Shown: positions 44,804 to 53,019 of the stretch, piece by piece
How the letters are laid out: every line of letters begins with the position of its first letter
How positions within the stretch are numbered: position 1 is the stretch's first letter
NCBI GenBank assembly: GCA_017302295.1
Contig: JAFLDS010000003.1
Location: 1 to 64,000, forward strand
Reading direction: 5' to 3'
Source: Thauera sp.
GTDB lineage: Bacteria > Pseudomonadota > Gammaproteobacteria > Burkholderiales > Rhodocyclaceae
DNA: 64,000 nt
Notes under the pieces: generated by a model
The model's input: only the letters and a program-made list of their open reading frames with translations
What the model was told of the DNA's origin: nothing
Database searches by the model: none
Position numbers and translations under genes: made by a program

Positions 44804-44834
44804 AAAAAAGCCCGCCGGGCCGAAGCCGGGCGGG
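44804..44834 (-). terminator. Intrinsic terminator of the DUF1329/DUF1302 operon
   Basis: A GC-rich hairpin with GCCCGCC paired to GGCGGGC (44810-44834) is followed on the minus strand by six T (44804-44809), 30 bp after the DUF1302 stop. Confidence 0.82.
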
Positions 44835-44863
44835 CGAGCAAGATTCGTTTTCGACCGGTGGGT

Positions 44864-46495
44864 TTAGAACGAGTACTTCATAGTCACCGAAAGCTGGTCG
44901 CGGTCGACAAGGCCGCGGTAGGTCTTTGCATCCAGGCTGGCTTCACCGAAGTAGCCAAGATACGTCAGACCGACCTGGAAGTTTCGGCGATAGGTCATGG
45001 TCGCCCCAGCGCTGAAGCGGCGATCCCCTTCCCCGCCGACGCCACCCAGCAGCGTGCGGCCGGCAAGCTGGTGCGAGTAAGCGAATGAGGTGCCCAGCTC
45101 CCAGTTCTCGATGATGCCCGGATAGGTCGAGGACAGCAGCGCCTGGAAGGCCAGACCATGACTGCCGAACAGCAGATCATCCGACTGCGGCGTCACCCCG
45201 AAGCGCGTCGTCGTCGGCGTCGCACCGACGACGCTGCGCGCCTTCGGGTTCGACACATCCACGTAAGCCACCTCGGCGAGCAGTTGCGATTGCGGTGCCA
45301 GCCAGGTACGGCCCAGATTGACGAACGTGTTCAGGTTGGCCTGAACGATGTCTGCCGTCGTCGACGTCGGAATGATCGACGTCACCCCGCGGCTGATCAA
45401 TGCGGTCTTGACCAGCGCCGGGGCATCCTTCTTGTACGACAACTCGCCACCAAGGGTCGCGATGCCGAAAGTCGTACTGAACGTGGCGCCGATCAGCTTC
45501 ACATCCTCCTGGTAGCGGATGGTGTACGCCGGGCTCGGGGCCAGGAAGTTGATGTCGACGTTCGGCGTGCGATCGTGGTAGTTGAGGTAGTAGAGACCCA
45601 GTTCCGTCTCGTCCGTGACGCGGAACCGGGTGCCGATACCCCACTGCCCGGTCTTGCTCGCGGTGTCGTCGTCCGTCTTGCGCACCGCGCAGGCCGTACG
45701 ACCGCCGCCGACCGCGATCCGCATGCACTGTGCGCCGGGCCCGGTCAGATCGCTCGTGCTCAGGTAGGAGCCCACCGCCGGAGCGATCGTCTCGTGCCAG
45801 TTGTACTGAGCGTGTGCCATCAGCGACCAGCGCGGGTTCACTTCGTACAGCAGCGACACCTGGTCCTCCGGAAGCAGCTGGTCCTTCGTCTCGGTTCCCG
45901 GTACGCCGGTCTTGGTTCCGTCGGCAGGTCCCTGAGCAAGCGAGATGCCGGGGAAGAACAAGGCCTCGCCCCAGGAGACGACGTGCTTGCCCGCGCGCAC
46001 GGTCGCATGCCCCGCGTTGCCCAGATCGATTCCCGTGTAGGCATAGGCGTCGAGCAGCCGGCTGTAACCACCATGGAAGCGGGTGGTCTCATCGGAGAAC
46101 TCGTCCGCGGCTCCCTTCAGCTTGTTGGGCGCGGTGGCGGAGGTATTGTCGTTGCTGCGCTGATAGACGTCGTCGTAGAAAGTACTGGCCGACAACACGA
46201 AGCCGGTATCCCCTTTCGACAGCGTTGCATCAAACAAGAGGCTCAGACGATTGGCCGTCATCGCCCCTTTGTCGAAGTTGTTGTTGCCGTCATTACCGTT
46301 CAGATTCAGCGTCTGCGACGACAGCAGCTTGTCGCGCGACTCGAGGCGAGTGGAAGCAGTGTAGGTACTGTTCACGCGCCAATCCAGCTTCATGCCGTTT
46401 TCGAACTCGATCGCCTCGCCGCCAAAGGCGGGGGCGACCACCCCGATACCAATCAGTGCCAGCGCGACCGGGTTCAGCTTGTTCTTCGCTCTCAT
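44864..46495 (-). CDS. DUF1302 family outer-membrane protein
   Basis: This 543-residue protein has a signal peptide (LNPVALALIGIGVVAPAFG) and the DUF1302 start: FENGMKLDWRVNSTYTASTRL, with LSLLFDATLSKGDTGFVLSASTFYDDVY and RAGKHVVSWGEALFFPGISLAQGPAD, a characteristic segment. The C-terminus LSVTMKYSF ends in Phe as outer-membrane barrels do. These proteins are thought to form barrels used with DUF1329 partners in clusters for steroids, long alkyl and aromatic hydrophobics. It follows the DUF1329 gene by 28 bp in one operon with regulon site F. Probable role: substrate passage through the outer membrane. Confidence 0.92.
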   Translation of the reverse strand: MRAKNKLNPVALALIGIGVVAPAFGGEAIEFENGMKLDWRVNSTYTASTRLESRDKLLSSQTLNLNGNDGNNNFDKGAMTANRLSLLFDATLSKGDTGFVLSASTFYDDVYQRSNDNTSATAPNKLKGAADEFSDETTRFHGGYSRLLDAYAYTGIDLGNAGHATVRAGKHVVSWGEALFFPGISLAQGPADGTKTGVPGTETKDQLLPEDQVSLLYEVNPRWSLMAHAQYNWHETIAPAVGSYLSTSDLTGPGAQCMRIAVGGGRTACAVRKTDDDTASKTGQWGIGTRFRVTDETELGLYYLNYHDRTPNVDINFLAPSPAYTIRYQEDVKLIGATFSTTFGIATLGGELSYKKDAPALVKTALISRGVTSIIPTSTTADIVQANLNTFVNLGRTWLAPQSQLLAEVAYVDVSNPKARSVVGATPTTTRFGVTPQSDDLLFGSHGLAFQALLSSTYPGIIENWELGTSFAYSHQLAGRTLLGGVGGEGDRRFSAGATMTYRRNFQVGLTYLGYFGEASLDAKTYRGLVDRDQLSVTMKYSF

Positions 46496-46523
46496 TTTCG
46501 AAATCCCTGTGTGGTCGTTTTGG

Positions 46524-47906
46524 TCAGTTACCCACGGCGCGCAAGGACGCAGGCGTGAACATCTCCGGCGTCAGATCACCCTTGTTGAGGATCGGACCCT
46601 TCTCACGCTCTTGCAGAAGCGAGTTCCCGATGTAAGCGCCAGAGTTGAGGTCGTGATAGAACGAGGTGCCCGCCTGCCAGGCATTCAGGTCGAACGCGTA
46701 GTAGTGGTTGATGAAGGCGTGCTGCCACAGCTCGCCACGCTGGTCGTAGTAATCGCCGACCGAGGCTTGCCAGTTGTCTTCATCAATGAACATCACGCGC
46801 TTGCCGAAGGCATGGCGATAACCTTCCTTGAGCGAACCCTCCAGAACCCACACGCGACGCAGTTCGTAGCGCAGGAAATCGGGGTTTGCGTGATTCTTCT
46901 TCAGCAGGTCGGCGTACTTGACGGTTTTCGCGTGCAGACGATAGGTATTCGCCGGGATGTACATCTCCTTCTTGCCCAGCAGCTTCCACTCATAGCGGCT
47001 CGGATCGCCGTTGAACAGTCGCTCCTGGTCGATGGTGAGCTTGCCCGACGAACCCGCCAGCGGAGAGTCGAAGCCGTAGGTCGGCACCTGACGAACACGA
47101 CGCGTGCCCGGGTCATAGGTCCACGCCAGGCGCTTGTTCTTGGCGAAGTTCACCGGCTCCTGCGAAACGGTGATGTTGCCGCGGTCGCGCTCGGGCAGCA
47201 GCGCTCCCGACAGCGAATAGGCCATCAGACCTTCCATCGGCTTGCCGATCTGGTCGGGAGAGGTCACCACGTTCAGGTTCTTGCTGATCGCACGGCCCCA
47301 GGTGATGGTGCCGTCCGAGGCGACGTCCGCGAGATCTCGAACCATCTCTTCCGAATGCGCGCGATACGGGAAGTTCATGTTCGCGAGCACTTCCATCGCA
47401 CTCTTCGGGATGGGGAAGCCGATGGGACCCTTGTAACCCGTGTAGCCGAGGCCGCCGTCGGTCAGCTCCGCCTCGAGGGCGTTCTTCTTGGCGACCTCGC
47501 AAATGACGTCGGGGTAACGGAAGTCGCGCCGGCTCTGATAAACGGGAATCCGGAAGGTATCCGGGTACTTCTTCAGCATGGCCTTCTGGCCTTCGCTCAG
47601 CTTGTCCGCATACTTGTCCATGTTCGCGGCGCTGATCTGGAACAGCGGCTTGTCGTCGGGGTAGACGTCAACCGGATGCTGACCCGTGTGCAGCGAATAC
47701 TTGATGCCCGGGGGCGTACCCAGCCACTTGCCGGAGAACGGCGGAATCGTGCCCTCCTTGTTGCCGGCCGCCTCGGCGCCGACGCAAGTGAGTTCCTTGC
47801 CAAGCTTGGCCGCCTCGGCTTCACTGACCTTGGCCATCGCACTACCGGCCGCCAGCGACAACGCGATGGTTGTCATGACCGGCACCCAGACACGGGTTTT
47901 CATCAT
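46524..47906 (-). CDS. DUF1329 family LolA-fold lipoprotein-carrier-like protein
   Basis: This 460-residue exported protein has a signal peptide (VPVMTTIALSLAAGSAMA) and the DUF1329 body: LTCVGAEAAGNKEGTIPPFSGKW, PYRAHSEEMVR, WTYDPGTRRVRQVPTYGFDSP, MYIPANTYRLHAKTV, RYELRRVWVLEGSLKEGYRH and RVMFIDEDNWQASVGDYYD. The fold is LolA/LolB-like, suited to binding lipids in the periplasm. It is the first gene of the DUF1329-DUF1302 operon. Regulon site F lies about 125 bp upstream. It probably shuttles the hydrophobic substrate between the outer-membrane protein and the RND transporter. Confidence 0.92.
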   Translation of the reverse strand: MMKTRVWVPVMTTIALSLAAGSAMAKVSEAEAAKLGKELTCVGAEAAGNKEGTIPPFSGKWLGTPPGIKYSLHTGQHPVDVYPDDKPLFQISAANMDKYADKLSEGQKAMLKKYPDTFRIPVYQSRRDFRYPDVICEVAKKNALEAELTDGGLGYTGYKGPIGFPIPKSAMEVLANMNFPYRAHSEEMVRDLADVASDGTITWGRAISKNLNVVTSPDQIGKPMEGLMAYSLSGALLPERDRGNITVSQEPVNFAKNKRLAWTYDPGTRRVRQVPTYGFDSPLAGSSGKLTIDQERLFNGDPSRYEWKLLGKKEMYIPANTYRLHAKTVKYADLLKKNHANPDFLRYELRRVWVLEGSLKEGYRHAFGKRVMFIDEDNWQASVGDYYDQRGELWQHAFINHYYAFDLNAWQAGTSFYHDLNSGAYIGNSLLQEREKGPILNKGDLTPEMFTPASLRAVGN

Positions 47907-48028
47907 CTAAGTCTCCTTCCTGTGGGGAATTCTGTTGGTCCCGTTGACCCGACTAATCCGATGCAAGGTCGTCCCTTTGTGACGCACTTGCATCTGCTTG
48001 CATTGTTTTTCGCGCGGGTCATCCGCCA

Positions 48029-48048
48029 CATCGTCCGATGGGACTAAA
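48029..48048 (-). promoter_or_regulatory. Regulon site F (DUF1329/DUF1302 operon)
   Basis: Read toward the gene: TTTAGTCC-CATC-GGACGATG, a full consensus match. AACAAT follows after 21 bp (48002-48007), a fair -10 candidate. Confidence 0.75.
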
Positions 48049-48070
48049 TCGGTGTGCCGGCCCCGAAAAA

Positions 48071-49771
48071 TCATTCGCGCGCCGCGGCCAGAAAGGCGCT
48101 GCGCAACTGGCCTTTCAGCAACTTTCCCGCAGGATTGCGCGGCAAGGTCTCGTGCATCACCTGCACCACCGCTGGCACCTTGTACGCGGCAAGATGCGCA
48201 TGGACGTGCGCACGCACCGCTTCCGCGTCGAGCGACGAGCCATCGCGCACCGAGACCACCGCGACGACCGCCTCGCCGGTCTCCTCGTCCGGTACCGCAA
48301 AAACGGCAGCCTCGAGCACGTCCGGCAGATGCAGCAGGCAGGATTCGACCTCGGCCGCGGCGATCTTCTCGCCACTGCGATTGATGACGTCCTTGATGCG
48401 ATCGACGATGAACAGAAAGCCTTCGTCGTCCACATAGCCGACATCTCCCGTCCTGAACCAGCCGTCGGTCATCGCCGCGGCCGTGGCCTCCGGATTGCGC
48501 CAGTAACCCTGCATGACGGTCACGCCACGCAAGCAGATTTCTCCTGGCTCGCAAGCAGGCAGGGGGTTCCCCGCGGCGTCGATCGCCATGACCTCGACGA
48601 TCGGCGAAGTGAGCCCCGAGCTGCGGGGCTTGTAGGCGAAGAGGGACCCCGAGCTTGCCGCACCGACGCCATTGGTCTCGGTCAGGCCGAAGCCGATCCC
48701 CGACAGCGAGTTCGGACGGCGGTGCATCACCTCGTCGATGAGCCGCTGCGGCAGTCCCGCGCCCCCGAACCCGAGCCCGGCGAGCGTTCCGGTCTGTGCC
48801 GGGTCGTCGAAACCGGGTTGCGCCAGCAATTGCATGACCATCGATGGCGCGCCGTTGAACTGGGTGATCTTCTCGTCGCGAATGACGTCGATCGCCTGCG
48901 CCGGGTCCCAGCGATTCAGGAACACGAGCCGGCGCCCGTTGCGCAGCGAACTGAGCAATTGCGCATGCAGTCCGCTGACATGGAACAAGGGCACCGCCGT
49001 CAGCGTGGTCGGCGGCAGTCGGAGCGCCATCAGCGCGGCGACCGCCTCGGGCGAGGTCATTCCCGACAGCGCGCCGATGAAATCGATGTTGAACAGGGCC
49101 TGGCATACCGCCCGCTGTGAGGACAGTACGCCCTTCGCCCGGCTGGTCGCCCCGGAGGTGAACAGGATCAGAGCCGGATCATCGGGGCCCAACGCAGGCG
49201 CCGATGCGGGCTCTGCAGGCTGGCTCGCCAGCGCACGATAGTCAGCGACACCGGCCGGCAGCGCCCCATCACCGACACAGAGGATGCGGCAACCCTCGAC
49301 CCGGGTGTCACCCCCGATGCGCGCCAGGCGCTCGGCGTCGCAGGCAAACACGCAGGGCTCGACGTCGTCGAGCGCAGCATGCAGTTCCTCGCCGAGCCCG
49401 AAGCTGTTGAGCGGCGCCGGCACCGCGCCGATCAGCGCGGCAGCAGCGAGTACGACCGCCCACTCGGGACGGTTGCGCATGGCGATCGCGACCCGCTCGC
49501 CGGGCTGCACGCCCCAGGCGCGCAGTTGCGCGGCAATCGCGTCCGCCTCGGCAAAGAAGCGATCGAAGGTCCAGGTCTCACCCTGGTAACGGATGAACGG
49601 CTTGGCACCGTGCGCGCGCGCGCTCGCGATGAGCGCGGGAAGGTTGGGGAAGGCGTTGCGATAGACACGCACGGGGCGCCCGTCTATCTCGGTCTCGATT
49701 GTCTCGAAGGGTGCGCCAGGCGCGGTCAGTTGGGCACGAACCTTGTGAGCCAGCTCGGAAAGCGGGGACAT
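48071..49771 (-). CDS. AMP-forming acyl-CoA synthetase
   Basis: This 566-residue class-I adenylate-forming enzyme has the P-loop LILFTSGATSRAKGVLSS, the motif GIGFGLTETNGVG, GWFRTGDVGYVDDEGFLFIVDRIKDVINRSGEKI, and the C-terminal lysine segment LPRNPAGKLLKGQLR. It activates a carboxylate to its CoA thioester with ATP. In steroid pathways the analogous step is catalysed by FadD3-type or side-chain ligases; the exact substrate here is unknown. It lies 16 bp downstream of the MBL gene and so falls under regulon site H. Confidence 0.93.
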   Translation of the reverse strand: MSPLSELAHKVRAQLTAPGAPFETIETEIDGRPVRVYRNAFPNLPALIASARAHGAKPFIRYQGETWTFDRFFAEADAIAAQLRAWGVQPGERVAIAMRNRPEWAVVLAAAALIGAVPAPLNSFGLGEELHAALDDVEPCVFACDAERLARIGGDTRVEGCRILCVGDGALPAGVADYRALASQPAEPASAPALGPDDPALILFTSGATSRAKGVLSSQRAVCQALFNIDFIGALSGMTSPEAVAALMALRLPPTTLTAVPLFHVSGLHAQLLSSLRNGRRLVFLNRWDPAQAIDVIRDEKITQFNGAPSMVMQLLAQPGFDDPAQTGTLAGLGFGGAGLPQRLIDEVMHRRPNSLSGIGFGLTETNGVGAASSGSLFAYKPRSSGLTSPIVEVMAIDAAGNPLPACEPGEICLRGVTVMQGYWRNPEATAAAMTDGWFRTGDVGYVDDEGFLFIVDRIKDVINRSGEKIAAAEVESCLLHLPDVLEAAVFAVPDEETGEAVVAVVSVRDGSSLDAEAVRAHVHAHLAAYKVPAVVQVMHETLPRNPAGKLLKGQLRSAFLAAARE

Positions 49772-49787
49772 CGAATACTCCTGAAGA

Positions 49788-50861
49788 TCAGTTTACAAGG
49801 CTGAAGCGGTAAAGACCGTCGTCGTCCAGCACGCGGCGAACCTCGCCCGCGTAGCGCATGCAGGACAGATGGGCGATCGCCTCGCCGAGCGCCATCATGT
49901 CTTCCACTGCACTGAGGACGCGCGGGAACAGTTTGGATTTTGTTTCGAAGGCGGTCGTGCTGCCGGTTTCGCGCAAATGGGCGCGCACGATATCGAATTG
50001 CAGGGCGTGGTGGGCATGCAGTTCCGCCACGCGCGGCAGCAGCCCGCGGAACACCCGCTCGTGCGAGGGAAGCACCAGCGTCTCCGGAGCAAGCTGGGCC
50101 AGGCGATCGAGCGAGTCGAGCCAGAGCTTGAGCGGGTTCGCCTCGGGCTCGATGTCGGAGACCAGAACGTTGGAGGTAATGCGCGGCAGCAACTGGTCGC
50201 CCGCGATCAGCAGGCGATCGGCCTCGCAATACAGGCAGGCGTGTTCCGGAGAATGGCCCTCCCCGATCACCACCCGCCAGTCGCGCTCGCCGATGCTCAG
50301 CACCTGCCCTTCGCGCAGGCGGTTGAATGCGCGCGGATGGGGCGGCATGAACGGATCGCGCCGCAGCTTGGCGAACATCTCCTCCACGCGCTCGCGCGGC
50401 ATGCCCGCGCGCAGGTAGAACTTGAGCAGGGACTCGGGCAGCGGCTCGGGCGGCGGGCCGGCAAGCGTGCGCATGGTGAAGTACTCGCCATGCGTCATGT
50501 ACAACGGCGCATCGAAGCGCTCGGTCAGCCACGCCGACAAGCCGGCGTGGTCGTAATGGAAATGCGTGCAGATCAGGCCCTTGAGCGGCAGGCCCTCAAA
50601 ATGGCGCTCGACGATCGTCTCCCACAGCGCGCGCGAGGCCGGCAGGTTGAGGCCGGTGTCGACGATGAACCAGCCATCAACGTCGCGCAGCAGATAGACG
50701 TTGATGTGGTCGAGCTGCATCGGCATGGGCATGCGCGCCCAGAAGACGCCGGGCGCGACTTCGACCCGTTCGCCATCGGGCTGCGGCGGAGCGAACGGAA
50801 AGTCGATTCGGTCCGGGCTGGGGGACGCCGCGTCTGTAGGGGGGTGCGCGGTTTCGACCAT
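49788..50861 (-). CDS. MBL-fold metallo-hydrolase
   Basis: This 357-residue protein has the metallo-beta-lactamase metal motif THFHYDHAG, a second histidine in GEGHSPEHACLY, the aspartate in LIAGDQLLPRI, and the late histidine LPSHERVF. Residues ~50-280 form the MBL domain and a helical tail follows. Relatives include thioesterases, glyoxalases and lactonases. In this operon, just before a CoA ligase gene, a thioesterase or lactone-hydrolase role is reasonable but unproven. It is divergent from the KshA-like gene, with paired regulon sites between them. Confidence 0.9.
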   Translation of the reverse strand: MVETAHPPTDAASPSPDRIDFPFAPPQPDGERVEVAPGVFWARMPMPMQLDHINVYLLRDVDGWFIVDTGLNLPASRALWETIVERHFEGLPLKGLICTHFHYDHAGLSAWLTERFDAPLYMTHGEYFTMRTLAGPPPEPLPESLLKFYLRAGMPRERVEEMFAKLRRDPFMPPHPRAFNRLREGQVLSIGERDWRVVIGEGHSPEHACLYCEADRLLIAGDQLLPRITSNVLVSDIEPEANPLKLWLDSLDRLAQLAPETLVLPSHERVFRGLLPRVAELHAHHALQFDIVRAHLRETGSTTAFETKSKLFPRVLSAVEDMMALGEAIAHLSCMRYAGEVRRVLDDDGLYRFSLVN

Positions 50862-50926
50862 GGTGTCTCCGTCCTTGTCGTTGTTGTCCGATCCTCACCT
50901 TAGGCACCGCTGCCGGCTGCGGAAAC

Positions 50927-50942
50927 GTCCAAAAGGACGATG
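50927..50942 (+). promoter_or_regulatory. Regulon site G (KshA-like gene)
   Basis: GTCC-AAAA-GGACGATG on the plus strand, a perfect core, 151 bp before the ATG at 51094. No convincing -10 follows at the usual distance, so the promoter may be further downstream. Confidence 0.62.
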
Positions 50943-50965
50943 CCCCACCCCCGCGCCGCGGCGGC

Positions 50966-50983
50966 CATCGTCCAAACAGGGGA
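50966..50983 (-). promoter_or_regulatory. Regulon site H (MBL/CoA ligase operon)
   Basis: Read toward the gene: TCCCCT-GTTT-GGACGATG, with the left half degenerate and GGACGATG exact. It faces left and lies 23 bp beyond site G, so one protein array might serve both divergent genes. Confidence 0.58.
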
Positions 50984-51093
50984 TGCGCGGGCGACCTGCG
51001 GCCACGAGAATTCGCTACGTTCGGGCTTTCAGGCCGGCGCGTGGCGCCAACCCGATGGATTTCACACTGGATCAATACGAAGAGGAGACCCGC

Positions 51094-52200
51094 ATGGCCA
51101 CAACGAAAGACTATCGCCTAGGTGAATACACCTTCCCGCGCGGCTGGTTCATGATCGCCGAAGCGTCGGAACTGGATACCCACAAGCCGCTCGCGGTGCG
51201 CTTCTTCGGCCAGGACTTCGCGCTCTACCGCGGCCGTGAAAGCGGCAAGGTCGTGCTGCTCGACGCCTACTGCCCGCACATGAAGACCCACCTCGCGGCG
51301 CCCAACAAGACCTCGTATGTGGTGCTCGATGGCGGCGGCACCAACGTCGAAGGCGACGGCATCCGCTGTCCGTACCACGGCTGGCGCTTCGGTGCCGACG
51401 GCAAGTGCGACCACATCCCCTACCACGAGGGTCAGATCCCCGCCGCGGCCAAGGTCAAGTCTTGGCCGGTGGTCGAGAGCCTGGGCGCGATCTGGGTGTG
51501 GCACGACCCCGAAGGCGGCGAGCCGGAATGGGATCACCCCAGCCTCAAGGAATGGAACGACCCGGCCTGGGTGCATTGGAAGTTCGACCACCTGGGCATC
51601 CTCAACCAGCACCCGCAGGAAGTCATCGACAACATCTGCGACTACGGCCACCTGAGCCCGATTCACGGCTCGACCGTGCTCAAGTACGAGAACGAATTCA
51701 AGGGCCACAATGCCATCCAGCGCCAGTGCGGCCCGCATCGCACCCTGGTCGGCGCGGACGGCGTCAGCCCGATCCTGCACACCATCACCATCTACCATGG
51801 CCCGGGCGTGCTGATCTCGCACCTGACCGGCCTGTACGACGCGGTGATGATGATCTGCAACACGCCGGTCGATGACGGCACGATCAAGGTTTGGCATGCG
51901 CTGCTGGTGAAGTCACCGAGCGGCAGCAAGGTGGCAACCCACACCGACATGGTGGCCGCACGCCACTACCAGGAGATGGCGCTCACCGCCTTCGCCCAGG
52001 ACTTCGAGGTCTGGTCGCACAAGGCAGCCTGCCTGAACGGCCTCTTCATCCCGAGCGACGGCCCGTTCATGAAGGCGCGCATCTGGTACAAGCAGTTCTA
52101 CAACCCGCGCGCGAAGAAGACCGAGTTCCTTGAGCAGTGCGAGGGCTACTACGTGCCCAAGGGCATCGCGCCCTACACGGAAGCTGAAGCGGTCGCCTGA
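51094..52200 (+). CDS. KshA-like Rieske non-haem iron oxygenase
   Basis: This 368-residue oxygenase alpha subunit has the Rieske ligands Cys60-x-His62 and Cys92-x2-His95, with an unusually long insertion between them. The mononuclear iron motif is N180, D183, H186, H191 (DNICDYGHLSPIH). KshA, its nearest recognised relative by layout, hydroxylates 3-ketosteroids at C9 and opens ring B together with KshB. The reductase partner is probably the KshB-like protein at 37897-38940. ATG 51094 has AGAGGAG seven bases upstream; an ATG at 51055 lacks one. It stands alone between regulon site G and a strong terminator. Substrate could be a steroid, bile acid or terpenoid. Confidence 0.87.
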   Translation: MATTKDYRLGEYTFPRGWFMIAEASELDTHKPLAVRFFGQDFALYRGRESGKVVLLDAYCPHMKTHLAAPNKTSYVVLDGGGTNVEGDGIRCPYHGWRFGADGKCDHIPYHEGQIPAAAKVKSWPVVESLGAIWVWHDPEGGEPEWDHPSLKEWNDPAWVHWKFDHLGILNQHPQEVIDNICDYGHLSPIHGSTVLKYENEFKGHNAIQRQCGPHRTLVGADGVSPILHTITIYHGPGVLISHLTGLYDAVMMICNTPVDDGTIKVWHALLVKSPSGSKVATHTDMVAARHYQEMALTAFAQDFEVWSHKAACLNGLFIPSDGPFMKARIWYKQFYNPRAKKTEFLEQCEGYYVPKGIAPYTEAEAVA

Positions 52201-52227
52201 GCTCTCTCCCGCGTCAGTTTCAACCTT

Positions 52228-52262
52228 GATGGCCTGCTTGCGAAAGCAGGCCATCTTTATTT
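52228..52262 (+). terminator. Intrinsic terminator of the KshA-like gene
   Basis: A perfect 12-bp stem GATGGCCTGCTT-GCGA-AAGCAGGCCATC (52228-52255) is followed by TTTATTT. Confidence 0.92.
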
Positions 52263-52293
52263 GAACCTCAGGCGAATGAACACCATATGTCCT

Positions 52294-52313
52294 AGAATTC
52301 GGCATTGAATTCT
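52294..52313. promoter_or_regulatory. Palindromic operator of the Phd/ParE-type module
   Basis: AGAATTC-GGCATT-GAATTCT is a perfect 7+6+7 inverted repeat ending 18 bp before the antitoxin start. It is the expected place for antitoxin autoregulation. Confidence 0.7.
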
Positions 52314-52331
52314 GTACAGCAAGGTTCTGCC

Positions 52332-52625
52332 ATGACGATCACGGTACAAGACATCGTTTCGCTGACTGCAGCCCGTGCGCAGCTTTCCGAATTGGTCGAG
52401 CAGGTCAAAGCGGGCGCTGAAAAGATCATCACCAAGAACGGTGAGGGCTACGTTGCGCTCATCGATGCAAACCGACTCGACTACTACCACCGTCTTGAGC
52501 AAGCCCATCTCCACTTGTTGATGCTCGACGAAGTGCAGCGGGGTCTCGAGGATGTTGTATCCGGCCACACGCGTGACGCGAGAGAGGCGCTGGCAGAGCG
52601 GAAACAGGTGCGCTCGCGAGCATGA
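52332..52625 (+). CDS. Phd/YefM family antitoxin
   Basis: This 97-residue protein has the Phd/YefM N-terminal DNA-binding part (VSLTAARAQLSELVEQVKAGAEKIITKNGEGYVALIDANRLD), in which strand-forming KIITKNGEGYVALI is diagnostic. An acidic and helical C-terminal tail follows for toxin neutralisation. Its stop overlaps the toxin start by four bases (ATGA, 52622-52625), as is normal in such modules. The start at ATG 52332 fits the family; an earlier in-frame ATG at 52305 lies inside the operator. Confidence 0.87.
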   Translation: MTITVQDIVSLTAARAQLSELVEQVKAGAEKIITKNGEGYVALIDANRLDYYHRLEQAHLHLLMLDEVQRGLEDVVSGHTRDAREALAERKQVRSRA

Positions 52626-53011
52626 GCGGCCAGGTCACGGTGCGGATCACCCGTAACTTCGAGCGCAATCTGGATGACATCGAGGCTTTTCTGACTCAAG
52701 CCGAAGCGCCCGAAGCCTTCGATCCGCTGCTGGATAAGTTGTCGGAATGCGTGATCCCCATGCTTGAGCGGCATCCCGACATCGGGCGTGACCATCTCGC
52801 CCGCTCCGCCGACTCGATGGAGGCGCAGTTCAAGCGCGAAGCGGTGATCGAGTCGTTGAGCACTCTGGACTCCGCAGGCAGCATCCGCGAGTACGTGCTG
52901 GCGCACTACCTGATTCTGTACGCACGACTGCCGGAGACCGTCCACCTGCTGGCGATCCGCCATCACCGCCAACTCGCCTTTGATCTCGGGAAACCCGCTC
53001 CCTCGTATTGA
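52622..53011 (+). CDS. RelE/ParE superfamily toxin
   Basis: This 129-residue protein (VTVRITRNFERNLDDIEAFL) has the RelE/ParE start, a central helical region and the end strand YVLAHYLILYARLPETVHLLAIRHHRQLAFDL, where ParE-type toxins have a YRV-x-LLAI-RH segment. It is about 30 residues longer than most ParE proteins because of a longer helical insert. It is coupled to the Phd/YefM-type antitoxin. ParE members poison gyrase and RelE members cleave mRNA; which applies here cannot be told. Confidence 0.82.
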   Translation: MSGQVTVRITRNFERNLDDIEAFLTQAEAPEAFDPLLDKLSECVIPMLERHPDIGRDHLARSADSMEAQFKREAVIESLSTLDSAGSIREYVLAHYLILYARLPETVHLLAIRHHRQLAFDLGKPAPSY

Positions 53012-53019
53012 AACGGCAC

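Larger units (their letters stand above)
43971..44863. other. Long intergenic region between convergent RND and DUF1302 genes
   Basis: This 893-bp stretch holds a nested terminator (43986-44039), a 12-bp tandem repeat (44074-44133), a doubtful minus-strand reading frame (44137-44433) and a terminator for the DUF1302 operon (44804-44834). The part from 44540 to 44800 shows no convincing gene on either strand and may be the eroded remnant of an inserted sequence; I could not identify it. Confidence 0.5.

Noticed and set aside
44321-45088. A plus-strand frame of 255 codons across the RND/DUF1302 gap
   Set aside because: Its second half is antisense to DUF1302 and the first half has no known motif, no ribosome-binding site and odd composition.
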